From the NCBI GenBank assembly GCA_021464415.1, contig JAKCWG010000742.1:310001-374000 (forward strand): a stretch of DNA of 64,000 nt. Reading direction: 5' to 3'. Each line of letters starts with the position of its first letter. Position 1 is the first letter of the stretch. The notes beneath the pieces were generated by a model, which worked only from the letters and a program-made list of their open reading frames with translations, had not been told where the DNA came from and searched no databases. A program made the position numbers and the translations under genes. The DNA comes from Lonicera japonica. Taxonomy: Eukaryota; Streptophyta; Magnoliopsida; Dipsacales; Caprifoliaceae. Below are positions 21,130 to 32,422 of this stretch, piece by piece.

Positions 21130-21795
21130 CTCTGACTGGTATTCGAACCAGTAGCTGCCTCACGAGTCTCCCTAAGCTGCCTCATCATGTCATGAAATTC
21201 TGCGAATTGTCCCTCAAGCTGGCGAATGCGTTCTTTCGCTTCCTTGAGTTCCTCATTTTGAGACTTAAGTTCCTCATCCTGAGACTTAACCTTCTATACC
21301 AAGATCGACTCAGAAGCAAACACTCGCGCTCCACCTCTTTCCTTATGCAACTTTCGGCCTGATCGTCCCAAGCCAGAAATCGTCGTCCCTCTCGTCGCAC
21401 CAATCTCTCCCTCAATAACACTCAGTTGTGATGCAAGTGGGACAGCAATCACCGGTTCTTCCACTCCTTCCTCGCGCAGGGGGTGTTCGGCTCTTTGTTC
21501 TTCTACAAGAGCCGTAACCCTGGCTCTCATTTTCTCCTGCAAATAGTAATTCAATAATAATTAATCCAATAACTCTATTATTAAATGAAAGTCGCATCAT
21601 TATCATAGATAGAAAAATAATCTTACTACTGTTTGAAGTCGTTCTTCTTATATGCTTCCGCATAAGCCTCGACGTGAGGGGCGGGTGCTCCTTCGAGCTC
21701 GTGTTTCTTTGCCCTAAAAAAGAATGGAGTTGTCCCCGAACAATGATCTTTTTTCTTTTCTGACCGCCTAATTCTCTTCATTCTATCACATAAGG
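21130..21795 (-). pseudogene. CACTA TNPA-type (Transposase_24-like) C-terminal fragment
   Basis: Minus strand, from high to low coordinates: CDRMKRIRRSEKKKDHCSG, TTPFFFRAKKHELEG, then EAYAEAYKKNDFKQ at 21795-21630, which fits the conserved block of plant En/Spm accessory proteins. Then RARVTALVEEQRAEHPL and GATRGTTISGLGRSGRK (21554-21294). One in-frame TAG (about 21293) separates these from a coiled coil, SQDEELKSQNEELKEAKER and RQLEGQFAEFHDMMRQL, ending near 21130. An intron lies between the first two parts (ACAG|TAGTAAG region). The N-terminal part is not seen. Confidence 0.6.
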
Positions 21796-21959
21796 CCTAC
21801 AAGACATTTTACCATTTACAAACAAATATAAAATTCCCACAATGGATAATCCAAAAATTGATAAACTAGAAGTTTACTTTTCAAGAGTGTAGAAATTGAA
21901 TTTTATGAAACACTTATTCACACAAAAAACAACATATATATAACCACTTTTTCACAAAA

Positions 21960-24700
21960 AAAACAGCTTTAAAAAAAGACAGCAAATAGTAGTTTACATG
22001 GACTATTTTCGCAGCAATAAAAACAGGTTTATGTGGACTTTTTCACAGCACTAAAATTCAGCAACAACAGAAAAACAGCACTTAATACACAGCACTCAAA
22101 AAACAGATTCGCAGCACAATATAAACATATTTTTCTCAGCTATTTCGCAGCAACAATCAATAAAAACAGTAATAACCTCTCAGCAAAAATAGCAATGATA
22201 GCAATAAATTCACAGCTATAATACAAATCAAATTCGCAGCAATAACACTATACAAAATCAGTTTTCTGCAGCAATAGAAAGTAGTTTAAAAACAGATTTA
22301 TATAGCAGCAATAAGAACAACTCAGAACAGATTTTATTTGCAATATTTCGTTGTAGAAATTAACAACAATGCAGCAGATTTTAATAGCAAATTGACAGCT
22401 TATAACCAAGTATATCCAGATTCAATTAACACTAAAATCAAGCACACAAAACACCAATTCTCAGATCTCAAAACAGATTTTAATCAAGTGAGCAAACTGA
22501 TTTTCTAAAATCAAAACAGATTATCAAGAACACAAAGCTGCCAACAGATTTTATATAAACGGATTTTCAGAATATATTCAATACTAACTAATCAAGAATG
22601 ATAACAAATTCGAACCAAGATATAACAGATTTTAAGAATAAAAAGAATAACAAGAATAGTTCTAGAGAGATAGTACCAGATCTGCAGAGAATTAACCACG
22701 CACTAATTAAAGAAATAGAGCCGAAAAATCTTCTAAAAATAGATTAATATCCACACAGCAGCACCGTAAAAACCAGCGTGTGCACAGCAGCAATAAAACA
22801 CCTCACAAATCTGATTCAAACATAGAGAACCCAAGCAAAACCAAGTGTAGCAAGATAGCACAGCCAAGAACAATCCTCACAGCAAGAAGAATCGAAAACA
22901 CATTAAATCTTCAAAAATAAACCCAATCTATTCAACAAAGATTCGCCCAAAATAATCTCTCAAGGTAAGAAAAGGATCTTCAAATCATACTATACACTCA
23001 TCTCTAGAATCAAATCATACCTACACAAAATGACACAAGGTTAATATAATCACCATGTATTATAAAGCAAGTACTTGTAAAGGTTTATAACCTATACCTG
23101 AAACATTTAAATCCAAGTCCTTGCAGCGAATGCTGCGAGCGACGGAAGTACCGGTGCTGGTGTTGTTGGTGGTGGTAGATGATGTGGCAGAGGCGTTGGC
23201 CGTATCGGCGGCAGGGCCGGTGGCCTACTACCCACATTACTTCTCATGTATATATAATTAATTAGAAATTTGAAACATATATAATTAATTAGTAGACACA
23301 TGTTAATCAAAATCATCTTCAGTAAGTATGCTTAAAAAAAACACAAGACGAAAAATATTTAATTGACGAGACCACACAAAGCTATAGCTTATGGCTATTT
23401 CTATAACAAATCTGTTTTTGCTCATTGAAAAAACACAAGACGAAAAATATTTATTTTAAATAGCTTGTTAATAATTTCACAAAAAGCTTATGTAGACGAA
23501 AAATGTTTGCTTATGTAGATGAACACTTGTTAATAATTTCACAAAAAGCTTTTGTTTGTTGTTGTTCTCTAATTCTTCTTCTGTACGACCACAATTGACA
23601 GTTTAATCTTTTGATTTTTCCTTGTTCAGGTCATAATTTATTCCTGGGACTGAAACATTTGACATTGTACCTGTGAAGGCCACTAATAGATTTCTACATG
23701 GAGCAGTACAAAATACTAGAGCAAATTGGCAGATGTTTTTTCTTAGATGGCCTATGTAAAAACGAACACGTTGATGAGGTTTCTTGTTTCTTTTTTGAAA
23801 TTCAAAGATGTTGGCTAGTTCTGTATGTGCTTAATACTCTTTAGAGGAATCGGTTATGAACTAATCTTGGTTTAATTTGAATTTCAACCTCCATACATTT
23901 CTGTTTCTGAACTATTTTTGGTCTGCTGAGAAATTCAAACTGCATCCATTTATGTCAAGTAAAATTAGGAGAGGAGTTGATGATGGCGGTTGCTAATTCT
24001 TTATTAAGATGTATTAGCATTTTTTTCATATGGATTATTTAGCATATCCTAATGTAAATTAAGTTACTACCACTTCTCTTATTGCAATAAATATCTAGGA
24101 AGTGTTCGCCATAATCAGGATGCATGAAATCTACACACCAGAAGAACTGATTCAACAGATTTTTATTGCATGCAGTTCCGTTCATATGTAAGACTAAAAT
24201 ATGAAGTTCCTACCACAAGATTATTTTCGACGAGTTGAATAGAACTCAATTAGTAAAACAACAAGATATCGAATCCGATGTATGTTTCTCTTTATTTATA
24301 TTGCATATAACCTGGTTTCTCAATTTTGAAACACTGGAGTTTATGGAGCAGGTTCAATAACACAAATAATAACCAAAAACAAACAAAGAGGAAAAATTGG
24401 AGAGAGATCTAGGACAATGTACCCTTAATGGCGTTGCTTTGATATGGGAATGGGACATGGTACGTGAAGTATAATTTTAAGTATAACACTACCAATTAAA
24501 AGTATAAATGTACACCTACATAAGTATATATGAACAAATCACTCCATGTATATAAAACTTTAAATATATATATATATATATATCAAAAAGAATGAAGAAC
24601 TGATCTCGGGTAAGAAAAGGGGAAAAATCATCTCTTTCACCCACTTTTTCTCTTTATTCAAATCAAAATGTGTATTATAATTATCAGTGGGTAGGCTAAT
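21960..24700. other. Non-coding interior of the CACTA element
   Basis: 21960-22860 is A-rich with many degenerate short repeats (AACAGCAATAAA-, AACAGATTTTA-like). 23100-23230 is GC-richer without recognisable protein. 23320-24700 is AT-rich and resembles intron or intergenic DNA. Confidence 0.5.
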
Positions 24701-24721
24701 ATTAGAAAAAGCATTACTTAC

Positions 24722-24918
24722 CAGATTTAACAGATATAGCAGATATAAGAGGACCATATATTCCTCTCATTAGGACTGCCGTTGTTCCATTTCCAGCATA
24801 ATGAAAACGAATCTCTAAACTTTTATCCTTAACAATCGCCTTAAGATTTATCTTCACTACCTTTATCAACCCCTTTTGTTTCGCGTTCAATATCAAAATC
24901 CTTCAATTTTTGTTCACC
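24722..24918 (-). pseudogene. Captured malectin-like exon of an LRR receptor kinase
   Basis: On the minus strand, acceptor TTTACAG and donor CTG|GTAAGT bound a 197-nt exon. It begins GEQKLKDFDIERETKGVDK and, after a single-base frame change, continues KINLKAIVKDKSLEIRFHY, AGNGTTAVLMRGIYGPLI, SAISVKSG. The pattern LEIRF-x-x-AGxGTT-x-x-RGxYGPLISAIS is characteristic of the malectin-like domain of plant LRR-VIII-type receptor kinases. No other kinase-gene exon was recognised nearby. Intron borders show the piece was copied from genomic DNA. It lies inside the CACTA boundaries, so transduplication is the simplest reading; an independent insertion is possible. Confidence 0.72.
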
Positions 24919-25403
24919 CTGTAAACAAGCTTGTTAAATAAAAATCATACACACTTCTAACGCGTACTTAAATGTGTTAGGGTCTGTGTATTTTGACCTT
25001 CTGAAGATGTATGGCCAAAATTCAGATTTCGAAAGAGTTAAAAGGTATTTGTTTCAGTTAAAAAATCAAAAGTAATTTCTTAATAAGCCTGATGCTTCTG
25101 AATCATTCAGAAACTCTCCACCTCTTAATGTGAATACTGTAGTCTGAATGGTTATATAATATCAATTTTGATCTCTACCATAAAGACTTGAAATGGAAAG
25201 TGGTAAAGGAATTTCTCAAAAAATCACCTGTATTAGAGGCCCTTGTCTTTGAGGGGAGTTAAGAATCAATAACACTTTTAGACTAAATCATGTATAATAC
25301 CTACATAAATTTGGGGCTTACTCGTGTATAATACCTACCAAATCATGTATAATACCTACAAAAAATCAATAAATTGAAGTTTTAAGGCTTACTCGTTACT
25401 ATG

Positions 25404-25790
25404 TTAGGGCTTGCGAGGCACGGCCGGTGGTGGTGGTGGATCGGCGGCGTGGACCAGTGGTGCTGTGATACCGTGCGACTGTGAGAGAGGAGAGAAAAAC
25501 CAGCAAAATGAGTAAGCCCTAACTTGACTCTTGGGTAGAGATGTAAGAGTGAGGGACGAGAGTGAGGGTTTTGAGATAGTGCCGGTGGTGGTGGTGGAGG
25601 ATCGGAGGTAGTGCGTGTCTAGAGGAGAGGATTGAGTGGGTAAGAGATGAGTGTGTGAGAGACGAGAGTGAGAGCGATATTTTGAGATGTGAGAGTTTTG
25701 AGAGGAGAGACTGAGAGTTGAAATTTTAGATTTGGGGGTCGTGAAATTTTGGTAAAGCGCGCGCGAGGGAAAGAATCCCGCTAAATAATT
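25404..25790 (-). other. 5'-leader-like block in CACTA element
   Basis: C/T-rich on the minus strand with an open stretch rich in Ser, Leu and Pro, resembling a plant 5' UTR or first exon. No domain recognised. Borders the internal repeat block. Confidence 0.35.
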
Positions 25791-25804
25791 GGATAATTTT
25801 TTTT

Positions 25805-26125
25805 TAAGCGACACATTTATATATAATCAGTCGCTTAAGAATTAGTTAAGCGACATAGGTTCATCAATGTCAGTCAGTTAAGTAAAAATAAAAAATTCTA
25901 AAAAATATTATTTTTAAAAAAAAATTTAAGCGACATATATATAAAATCAGTCGCTTTAGAATTACTTAAGCGACTGAATTTGATCAATATCAATCACTTA
26001 AGAGGAAATAAAAAATTCTAAAAAATATTATTTATAAAAATTCCTAAGCGACAGATATATATAATCAGTCGCTTCATAATTACTTAAGCGACTGAATTTG
26101 ATCAATGTCAGTCACTTAAGCGAAA
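25805..26125. repeat. Internal ~120-bp tandem repeats with CACTA subterminal motif
   Basis: Three units starting near 25805, 25926 and 26044. Each has TAAGCGACA, TCAGTCGCTT, TTAAGCGACTGAATTTGATC and AATAAAAAATTCTAAAAAA. They share the subterminal core of the element ends but lie 2.7 kb inside the right end. Confidence 0.8.
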
Positions 26126-26641
26126 ATAAAAAATTCTAAAAAAGATTATTATTTTTTATTATTTAATAATAATAATAGAAAATGAAAAAAAAAGCTGAAA
26201 AAATTATTTATTTATTTAATAATAATACTAACAACAATAATAAAAAATGCTGAAGAAGATTATTTATTTATTTATTTATTTAATAATAAGAGTAACAACA
26301 ATGATAAAAAATGATGAAGTAGATTATTTATTTTATTTATAATAATAAAAAATGAAAAAAAATGCTGAAAATAATTATTTAGTTATTTAATAATAATAGT
26401 AACAACAATGATATAAAATGAAAAAAAATGCTAAAAAATATTATTTATTTATTTAATAATAATACTAACAACAGTGATAAAATATACTGTGTATATATAC
26501 ATTCATACTTCATTCTCACAAACATTAATAACATCTCTCTCACTCTCTTTTTATTCAGCAATTAATTGGAAACTTAATTAAAGTGTGAGGTTTTGCCTTA
26601 AAACTAAATAGAATAAACAAAAAAAAAATACAATCATACCT

Positions 26642-27280
26642 CTAGATTCTAGGGCTCGGATTTGATGGAAGTATGAACCAACGAGGTGGCTCACGGCGTA
26701 GAAGAGGAACTAGAGCTCAGATTTGATACAGAAAGGAACCAACACGGTGCTTGATTGGAGAGATTGATTAGCGTGAAGGTGGGTCGAATTTGATGAATAG
26801 GGCATGAATTGATGAGTTATTAGTGTCTAAGTTGAGAGTGAGATATTTCAATGATGTCGGGGAGGATGAGTTCATGGAAAAGTGGTGGTGGTCGGAGTTT
26901 GAGGGAAGACGGTGGGATTTGGGGCTTTGGCGATAGTGGGGTGTAGAAGTGGAGAGCAAGAAAAAAAATCTGGGAAACCAAATAGAGGGAAACAAAAAAA
27001 AATCTGAATAGAGGGAAACGAAGTAAAATCTAGGAAGGGGAAACTGATAGGGGGAAAAATGAAAAAAAAAATAGAGGGAAACAAAAAAAATATAGAAAGA
27101 AGGGGGAAACTGAATGAGAAAAAACTCCGCTAAATATTTTGTTTAAATATTTTGACTTGAGAAAGAACCGCTCATGGTGTCCGGTGGTAGAGTAGAGTGG
27201 TCGGTGGTAAGTGAGTGAAGAAGACGAAAGAGACAGAGAGAGTAAAAAGGTGGGTGGCAACTGAGGGGTGAGAAATGAGT
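26642..27280 (-). other. Possible 5' UTR exon of the CACTA gene
   Basis: Minus-strand C/T-rich leader-like sequence ending in a donor-like CTAGAG|GTATGATT at 26642. No convincing protein. It may be the leader of the TNPA-type transcript. Confidence 0.35.
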
Positions 27281-27331
27281 GAATGAATGAGGTTTAGGGT
27301 TATAAAAAAATATAAAATATGTATATATATT

Positions 27332-27800
27332 TTAAAAAAAAAATTTGTCCGACATTCTACGCTTTAGTTTAATCTGCATCGATTTAAGAATGGAACCCAA
27401 CACAGTCTTATTACTACCCTCGTACAGTGGAGTCTGTGCTTCTATTAAAAGCTTATTATATTTGTCCATTGCAGCTTTAGCAATAGGGTCAACATGAACT
27501 CCAATATTGACATCATTTACACCATCGACAAAAATTGTATTGTAAGATTCACAAAATGGAAAAGCATTACCCAAAATTTTCATAGTGGGGTTTATGGAAG
27601 GATCGGCACTAATACTGGAAAAAGGCAAATTCTGTAGATATACCTCCTTTTGGTCCCATAACGAAGGTATGTTTGAAGCTTCACCGTATTAGTCTCATAT
27701 AGTATACTCATCCATAATACTATTACTGGTCAAGTTCTTACACATCTCATTCATATTAAGCCGCCGTTTATGGTTGCGACACTTTGTGCAGCAACACTTG
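27332..27800 (-). pseudogene. CACTA TNPD/tnp2 N-terminal fragment
   Basis: Minus strand: KCCCTKCRNHKRRLNMNEMC and SNSIMDEYTI (27800-27699) match the Cys-rich transposase-associated N-terminal domain; a TGA then stands where Trp is usual. After an out-of-frame stretch, AAMDKYNKLLIEAQTPLYEG and SILKSMQIKLKRRMSDKFF (27500-27332) match the region following it. The sequence stops there; the catalytic tnp2 core is deleted. Confidence 0.7.
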
Positions 27801-28065
27801 TACAAATCCGATCGGTTCATTAGTATTTTGTACTACAAACTCCAAGAATTTGAGTACCCCAGAATGAAGGGGTTCTAATCTCTGCAGCACTGCATCCAAC
27901 TCTTATCCATATTCCCTATTATTTATTCACAATATATATATATATATTATTTATTATAAAAAAAAATTAATAAATGTTAAATATATTGATTAGACTATCT
28001 TCACAAAAAAAGATAAAAACACTTAAATTATTTGTACTTTTATAGATATAGATTGATATATTTTA

Positions 28066-28085
28066 TTAAAATTAAGACTTCTTAA

Positions 28086-28131
<46 letters not shown>

Positions 28132-28149
28132 AAGAAGTCTTAATTTTAA
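28066..28149. repeat. Perfect 18-bp inverted repeat around an (AT)n loop
   Basis: TTAAAATTAAGACTTCTT at 28066-28083 and its exact reverse complement at 28132-28149 enclose 48 bp that is almost all alternating AT. A strong candidate for cruciform extrusion. Confidence 0.9.
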
Positions 28150-28394
28150 GTATCAAATCCTTAATTGTTTAAAATTCATCATATCCCTAATTAGTGTAAT
28201 ATTGTATCGTATAAAATACGTATTTGTGCTTCCTTGCTTATTGTGAATATTTTATGTTTAATTTATAATGATAATAGATATGAACTTATTTGAATCATTT
28301 GTCTTGTACCTAAATCATCAAAATCTCCCAAATTGCCTCTCATCCGACCAAAATGCATTATGAAAAAAGGCTTTATACTAAACTAAAAGAAAAG

Positions 28395-28800
28395 ACACTT
28401 AAGCGACTGATATGTGCAAACTCAGTCTCTTAAGCAGTTTGGTCAAAATCAAAAACTGTTAGTGGAAGCTTTTAAGCGACTGAGATATGAATCTCGGTCG
28501 CTTAAGATCTCTTAAGCGACGAACATTGGTCAGTCTCTTAAGTGTAGTCGCATAAGGTCTCTTAAGCGACGAACATAGGTCGGTCTCTTAAGCGTAGTCG
28601 CATAAGGTCTCTTAGGCGATTAACAAAGGGTGGTCGCTGAAGTATTGTCACTTAAGAGGCTCCTAGGTGACTAATTAATTAACTCTAGTCGCTTAAGTAT
28701 AGTCACTTAAGCATGCTTAAGCGACGGACTGTTATGTTAATCGCTTAAGAAGTGCTTAAGAGACTGACGAAAAAAAGTCAGTCTCTTAAGATGATTTTTG
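28395..28800. repeat. Right subterminal repeat cluster of CACTA element
   Basis: Many CTTAAGCGAC-type motifs in both orientations, including an imperfect terminal hairpin around GACTGACGAAAAAAAGTCAGTC, ending 8 bp before the GTGTAGTG terminus. Confidence 0.85.
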
Positions 28801-28808
28801 GTGTAGTG

Positions 28809-29350
28809 GGGGGTGAATGACTAAAAGCTTTAGTTTAGGTCTGGCTGCAAAGTTGTTTTCAACATTAATAGACAAATAGAATCGTTGAAGGAGAAGAGTG
28901 GAGGTAGTCCCTGTAAGTTAAAGAGATGACATAGATAAAGGATTTTGAAGAAGAAGATATAGTAGGAGTTGTTTGGTTAGCATTAGCCATTTTTTCAATT
29001 CAATTTTAAAAAAATTGTGGGTGAAAATAATGTTTTTGTGGGTGTAAACAAAAACACTCTTTGAAAAATTCTGATTGTCATATCACCCGTTTATTAATTG
29101 AATTTATATATGAAATTTGGTATAAATGATCTCTATAATGAATATCTCTACTATGTTAAAGAGATAGCCGTTTTCTTTAAAGTGGGTATGTATCTATTTA
29201 ATTACCCAAATAACCTTTATAATGCTAAAAATAAATGAAACTTAACAAGGGATTCAATAAACTAATGACCTTATGTATGATGAGAGCATCCTTTTACTAC
29301 TAGACTAAATACAATCACCTATTAATTCTTAAAGTATTTTAAATGTCTGT
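28809..29350 (+). other. Intron 2 remnant between CACTA element and MITE
   Basis: AT-rich intron sequence; nothing recognised. Confidence 0.5.
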
Positions 29351-29358
29351 TTAATAAA

Positions 29359-29622
29359 AGGTGGAGATATTGGCACCCCCAATATCTCTTGAAAACACTC
29401 CCACTTTTCATTCTGTCATTGGCAATCGAGTACGATATATGTTACTCGGTTGTGAAGAACCGATGATAAACTTTACAATGCCTTGCTCGGTTGTGAAGGA
29501 CCTAGTATATAAGCTTATATTTGGCCCTTAAGAATCGAGTAACAGATACCTACTCGGTTGCCAAGGACCGAATGAAAGTGGAAGTGTTACCAAGTGTTTT
29601 TGGAGTGCCAATATCTCTACCC
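29359..29622. mobile_element. hAT-like MITE with 8-bp TSD
   Basis: 264 bp. Ends AGGTGGAGATATTGGCAC and, on the opposite strand, GGGTAGAGATATTGGCAC form imperfect ~50-bp TIRs reaching TTCATTC. It is flanked by exact TTAATAAA at 29351-29358 and 29623-29630. The interior has repeated TACTCGGTTG motifs. It lies about 80 bp before exon 3 of copy B. Confidence 0.85.
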
Positions 29623-29704
29623 TTAATAAATCTCTAGCCAGCTAGTACATTAATACTACAAATGGCAAAAGTTGACATGTTTAATATATGCAAAAAAAAA
29701 TCAG

Positions 29705-30260
29705 AATGAAATTGCTGAGGAATTGAAGAATGCTGGTGCATGCTACTGTTGGCTTGCCCTGTCAAAGAAAAGTTGTCAAAAAGGAAATAGATGAAACCCA
29801 AATAAAATTTTTTTGGGAAGTGGCTAAAACACATATAGTAGTGACGACACTCATTGCAACCATAACCTTCGCGGCTGGATTTACCATGCCAGGTGGGTTT
29901 ATTCAAAGTGGTAGCCCACACCAAGGAATGGCGGTTCTTACAAAATCCACTGCTTTCCAGGCATTTATCATATCTGATACCATAGCCCTTGTACTCTTGA
30001 CTAGTACCATATTTGTGTACTTCGTTGCATCGATTTATCATGATAAGTATCGTATCATGATGTTAGTGATGGCTGCTATCTATCTCAATGTATTTGCCCT
30101 GTTGGCGATGATGGTTGCATTTGTTACGGGGGTATATGCAGTGTTAGCAAATTCATTAGCCCTCGCAATTGCCACATGTCTAGTTGGGTCTTGCTTCTTT
30201 CTATTTTATATTGCTGTGATAAAGAGGTTTCTTTCGGATGGAAAGTATAAGGGATTATGA
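29705..30260 (+). pseudogene. Copy B exon 3, PGG domain, frameshifted near its start
   Basis: AATCAG|AATGAAATTGCTGAGGAATTG encodes NEIAEELKNAGA in the expected phase, but the PGG body is open only in the next frame (HIVVTTLIATITFAAGFTM, MPGGF, AFQAFIISDTIALVLLTST, LAMMVAFVTGVYAVLAN), to a stop at 30260. The frame change lies in the linker around 29735-29790. The domain itself is well preserved. Confidence 0.8.
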
Positions 30261-30718
30261 GGATTATGAGAATCCTATCTTGCATTCGCTGCACGAGACG
30301 CTTCCTTTGCAACAGTATGTACTACAGATCGAAAATATATTATTAGGCACATGCTCCACCCTTTTGATTTCTAAATGGATTATTTAAACTTCTTTTGGTT
30401 AATAGCATGCTCTATTTGTATTTCCTGCACTTACATTGCAATTCTTATTAAAGGTTTTAATATGGGGGAATTTTAGGGAGGAATGATAAACGCTTAATAT
30501 TGTCATTCATTTGCTCATTTTCGGAGTTGTTTGACGCGTTTATTTCTCTAAAATACTCGGTTTGCCAACTTATTTCGCGATTAGTCTCGTAGCACTTTTG
30601 TATTTAACAATGCTTGGAAAGGCATATTTTTGTGTTTATTTTGGTGTCTTTAGATTTCAAGAAATATTGTATTTAATACAATATTGGAATTTTCCATGGA
30701 CAAAAAGAATTCAAGAAA

Positions 30719-30838
30719 GTCTCTATGTCCATGTGATTAAAGAGCATCCAAGAGAGAAAGTCTCCATGTCCATGTGATTAAAGAGCATCCAAGAGAGAAA
30801 GTCTCCATGTCCATGTGATCAAAGAGCATCCAAGAAAG
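30719..30838 (+). repeat. 41-bp tandem repeats in the LTR U3 region
   Basis: Three units of GTCTCCATGTCCATGTGATT plus AAAGAGCATCCAAGAGAGAAA, starting near 30719, 30760 and 30801, and repeated at 39453-39572 in the 3' LTR. They lie upstream of the TATA-like box and could be promoter repeats. Confidence 0.88.
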
Positions 30839-30918
30839 TGGAATTCTCCACCAAAAATAAACAATAAAAATAAAAATAAAAAAATAAAAATAAAAAGCAT
30901 TGTTTATTATTTTAGCAT

Positions 30919-30960
30919 CCAACACAACTCTCCTATTTATAGTCTTCATTGTTGTGTTGG
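30919..30960 (+). promoter_or_regulatory. TATA-like box framed by a 10-bp inverted repeat
   Basis: CCAACACAAC and GTTGTGTTGG are exact complements around CTCCTATTTATAGTC. This is the likely LTR promoter core, by position after the U3 repeats. Confidence 0.55.
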
Positions 30961-32257
30961 AGAGGGGACTTTATTACTTCTCATTTCTCAATTTATAGAG
31001 AGCTTGTAATAGTTTTATTTTCTAGAGAGAGAAATGGAGTTCACTTTTATAATTCTTGTCTCTACATTTATTATAGAGTAAATTTCTTTGCTAAGGCTAA
31101 AAGATGAAGTTTGCAATGCATTAATTATGTAAGTTCAATTCTCATTCCATTGTTAGTATTGTTAAATACTTTTTGAATCCTTCATCTTCTCCATTTTTTC
31201 AACCATTCATAAACTAGTAAGATAATTTTCATATGATGATTTGACTTTGTATGCCTTGTATACATAGATCTCAAGCATTAATGAGAAAATGATACACTTG
31301 TGTATTTCTTACTAGCTTATGTCCATTCTTTCTTTGAATGAGATACTTTTCATTGCCAAGCATGATTAGTTTTTGAATATTCATGGAAACACCATAAATT
31401 TGAGATTTTTATCTTTTAATACTTTAATGATATGTTGAGTGCTTTCTATACTTTATGTGATTTTAAGACTCATCATCTTCTTAGTTAAAGTATTGCCAAA
31501 GAGGATCTTTTAAATTTATGTCATAAAAAACTTCATTAATCATTTTAAGGATTCAATTTGTATTTATCAAATAAGTCTATATAGGACGGTTTGACCTCCA
31601 CCTAGACCTCCCAATCTTAGACAAATGAAATGTTATGATTTATCGAGCTAAACTCCTTGTAGTTGGCCATTTTCATAATCAAGTCATTTGCCTAGGGGAA
31701 ACTAACAATGAGTTCTTAAATGCCTAGTTTAAATTTATGCCTTTTATTTTTGTGTATTTTAAGTTTGAATCTTGGTTGATATTATGTGGGAATGGGTTGC
31801 ACTTGCTTCACACCCTTTGTCACAAGATAAAAATGAGAGATACACTTGTGTTGATATTTGCTTACATCCTTTCTTTATATGGCATTTATATGGGAATGGG
31901 TTGCTTTTGCTCCACACCCTTTTGCTTAGAAATGGGTAAAATATTCAACACTTAGGAATTGCATTGAGAACTTTGAATGAGATTGATTTTACTTAACTTT
32001 GCAAAACAAATGAATTCTATAATGCCTTAGCCTTTTCTCATCTATTGTTACATCATTTTAATTTTTATTGCAAGACTTTAAAATCAACCATTAAAATCAA
32101 CCAATTAAATTCTCTTCACAAAACCTTGGACTCGTAATCACCACATCGTCTTTCCGACTATCCTTGTGGTTCGACACTTGGACTTACCAAGTATTATAAC
32201 TTGACAACCTGCACTTGGGTACCTAAGCACGGAAGTATTTTCGGCGCGTCAAGTTTT

Positions 32258-32276
32258 TGGCGCCGTTGCCGGGGAT
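32258..32276 (+). promoter_or_regulatory. Primer binding site, tRNA-Asp type
   Basis: TGGCGCCGTTGCCGGGGAT is complementary to the 3' end of plant tRNA-Asp, six bases after the 5' LTR. Confidence 0.88.
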
Positions 32277-32422
32277 ACGGCGAAAGACAGATTACGGGTT
32301 TTGTAAAAAAAAAAAAAAAAATTCACTTTGTAAGTATTCTCTCCCTTTGTAAATTACTTTTCCTACTTATTATTATTTTTTTTTAGGTGGAAAATTTTAT
32401 TCGAGATCACCCTTCCGGGCTT

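Larger units (their letters stand above)
20321..28808 (-). mobile_element. Degenerate CACTA (En/Spm) element
   Basis: The right end on the minus strand reads CACTACACCAAAAATC, and the left end CATTACCTGATAAAAGG is a one-base-altered equivalent; both run straight into CTTAAGAGACTGAC. Subterminal repeats of the type CTTAAGCGACTG fill both ends. Flanks GGA and GGG are a weak 3-bp target duplication. In minus orientation it holds an N-terminal TNPD/tnp2 fragment (27800-27332), two 5'-leader-like blocks, an internal repeat block, a captured receptor-kinase exon and a C-terminal TNPA-type (Transposase_24-like) fragment. The catalytic transposase core is absent. It sits in intron 2 of copy B. Two nested or fused elements cannot be excluded because a third repeat block is internal. 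Confidence 0.75.
10984..30260 (+). pseudogene. Ankyrin-PGG gene copy B with a 16.6-kb transposon-filled intron
   Basis: Exons at 10984-11595, 12534-13060 and 29705-30260 match the three-exon layout of copy D, with donors and acceptors at the same places. The second intron (13061-29704) holds a Copia element, a CACTA element, a probable SINE and a MITE. Lesions: a frame change at a 24-bp duplication near 11052, a frame change near 11458-11475, an in-frame TAG at 12557, and a frame change between the start of exon 3 and its PGG body. With these the gene cannot make a full protein. A MULE end 18 bp before the ATG has also replaced the promoter region. Long intact stretches suggest fairly recent decay. 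Confidence 0.8.
30484..32251 (+). repeat. 5' LTR of Athila-type element
   Basis: 1768 bp. Contains three 41-bp tandem units and a TATA-like TATTTATAG inside a short hairpin. Confidence 0.95.

Noticed and set aside
26768..27260. Phe/Ser/Pro-rich minus-strand frames in the CACTA interior
   Set aside because: Pyrimidine-rich leader-like DNA without domain; more likely 5' UTR.
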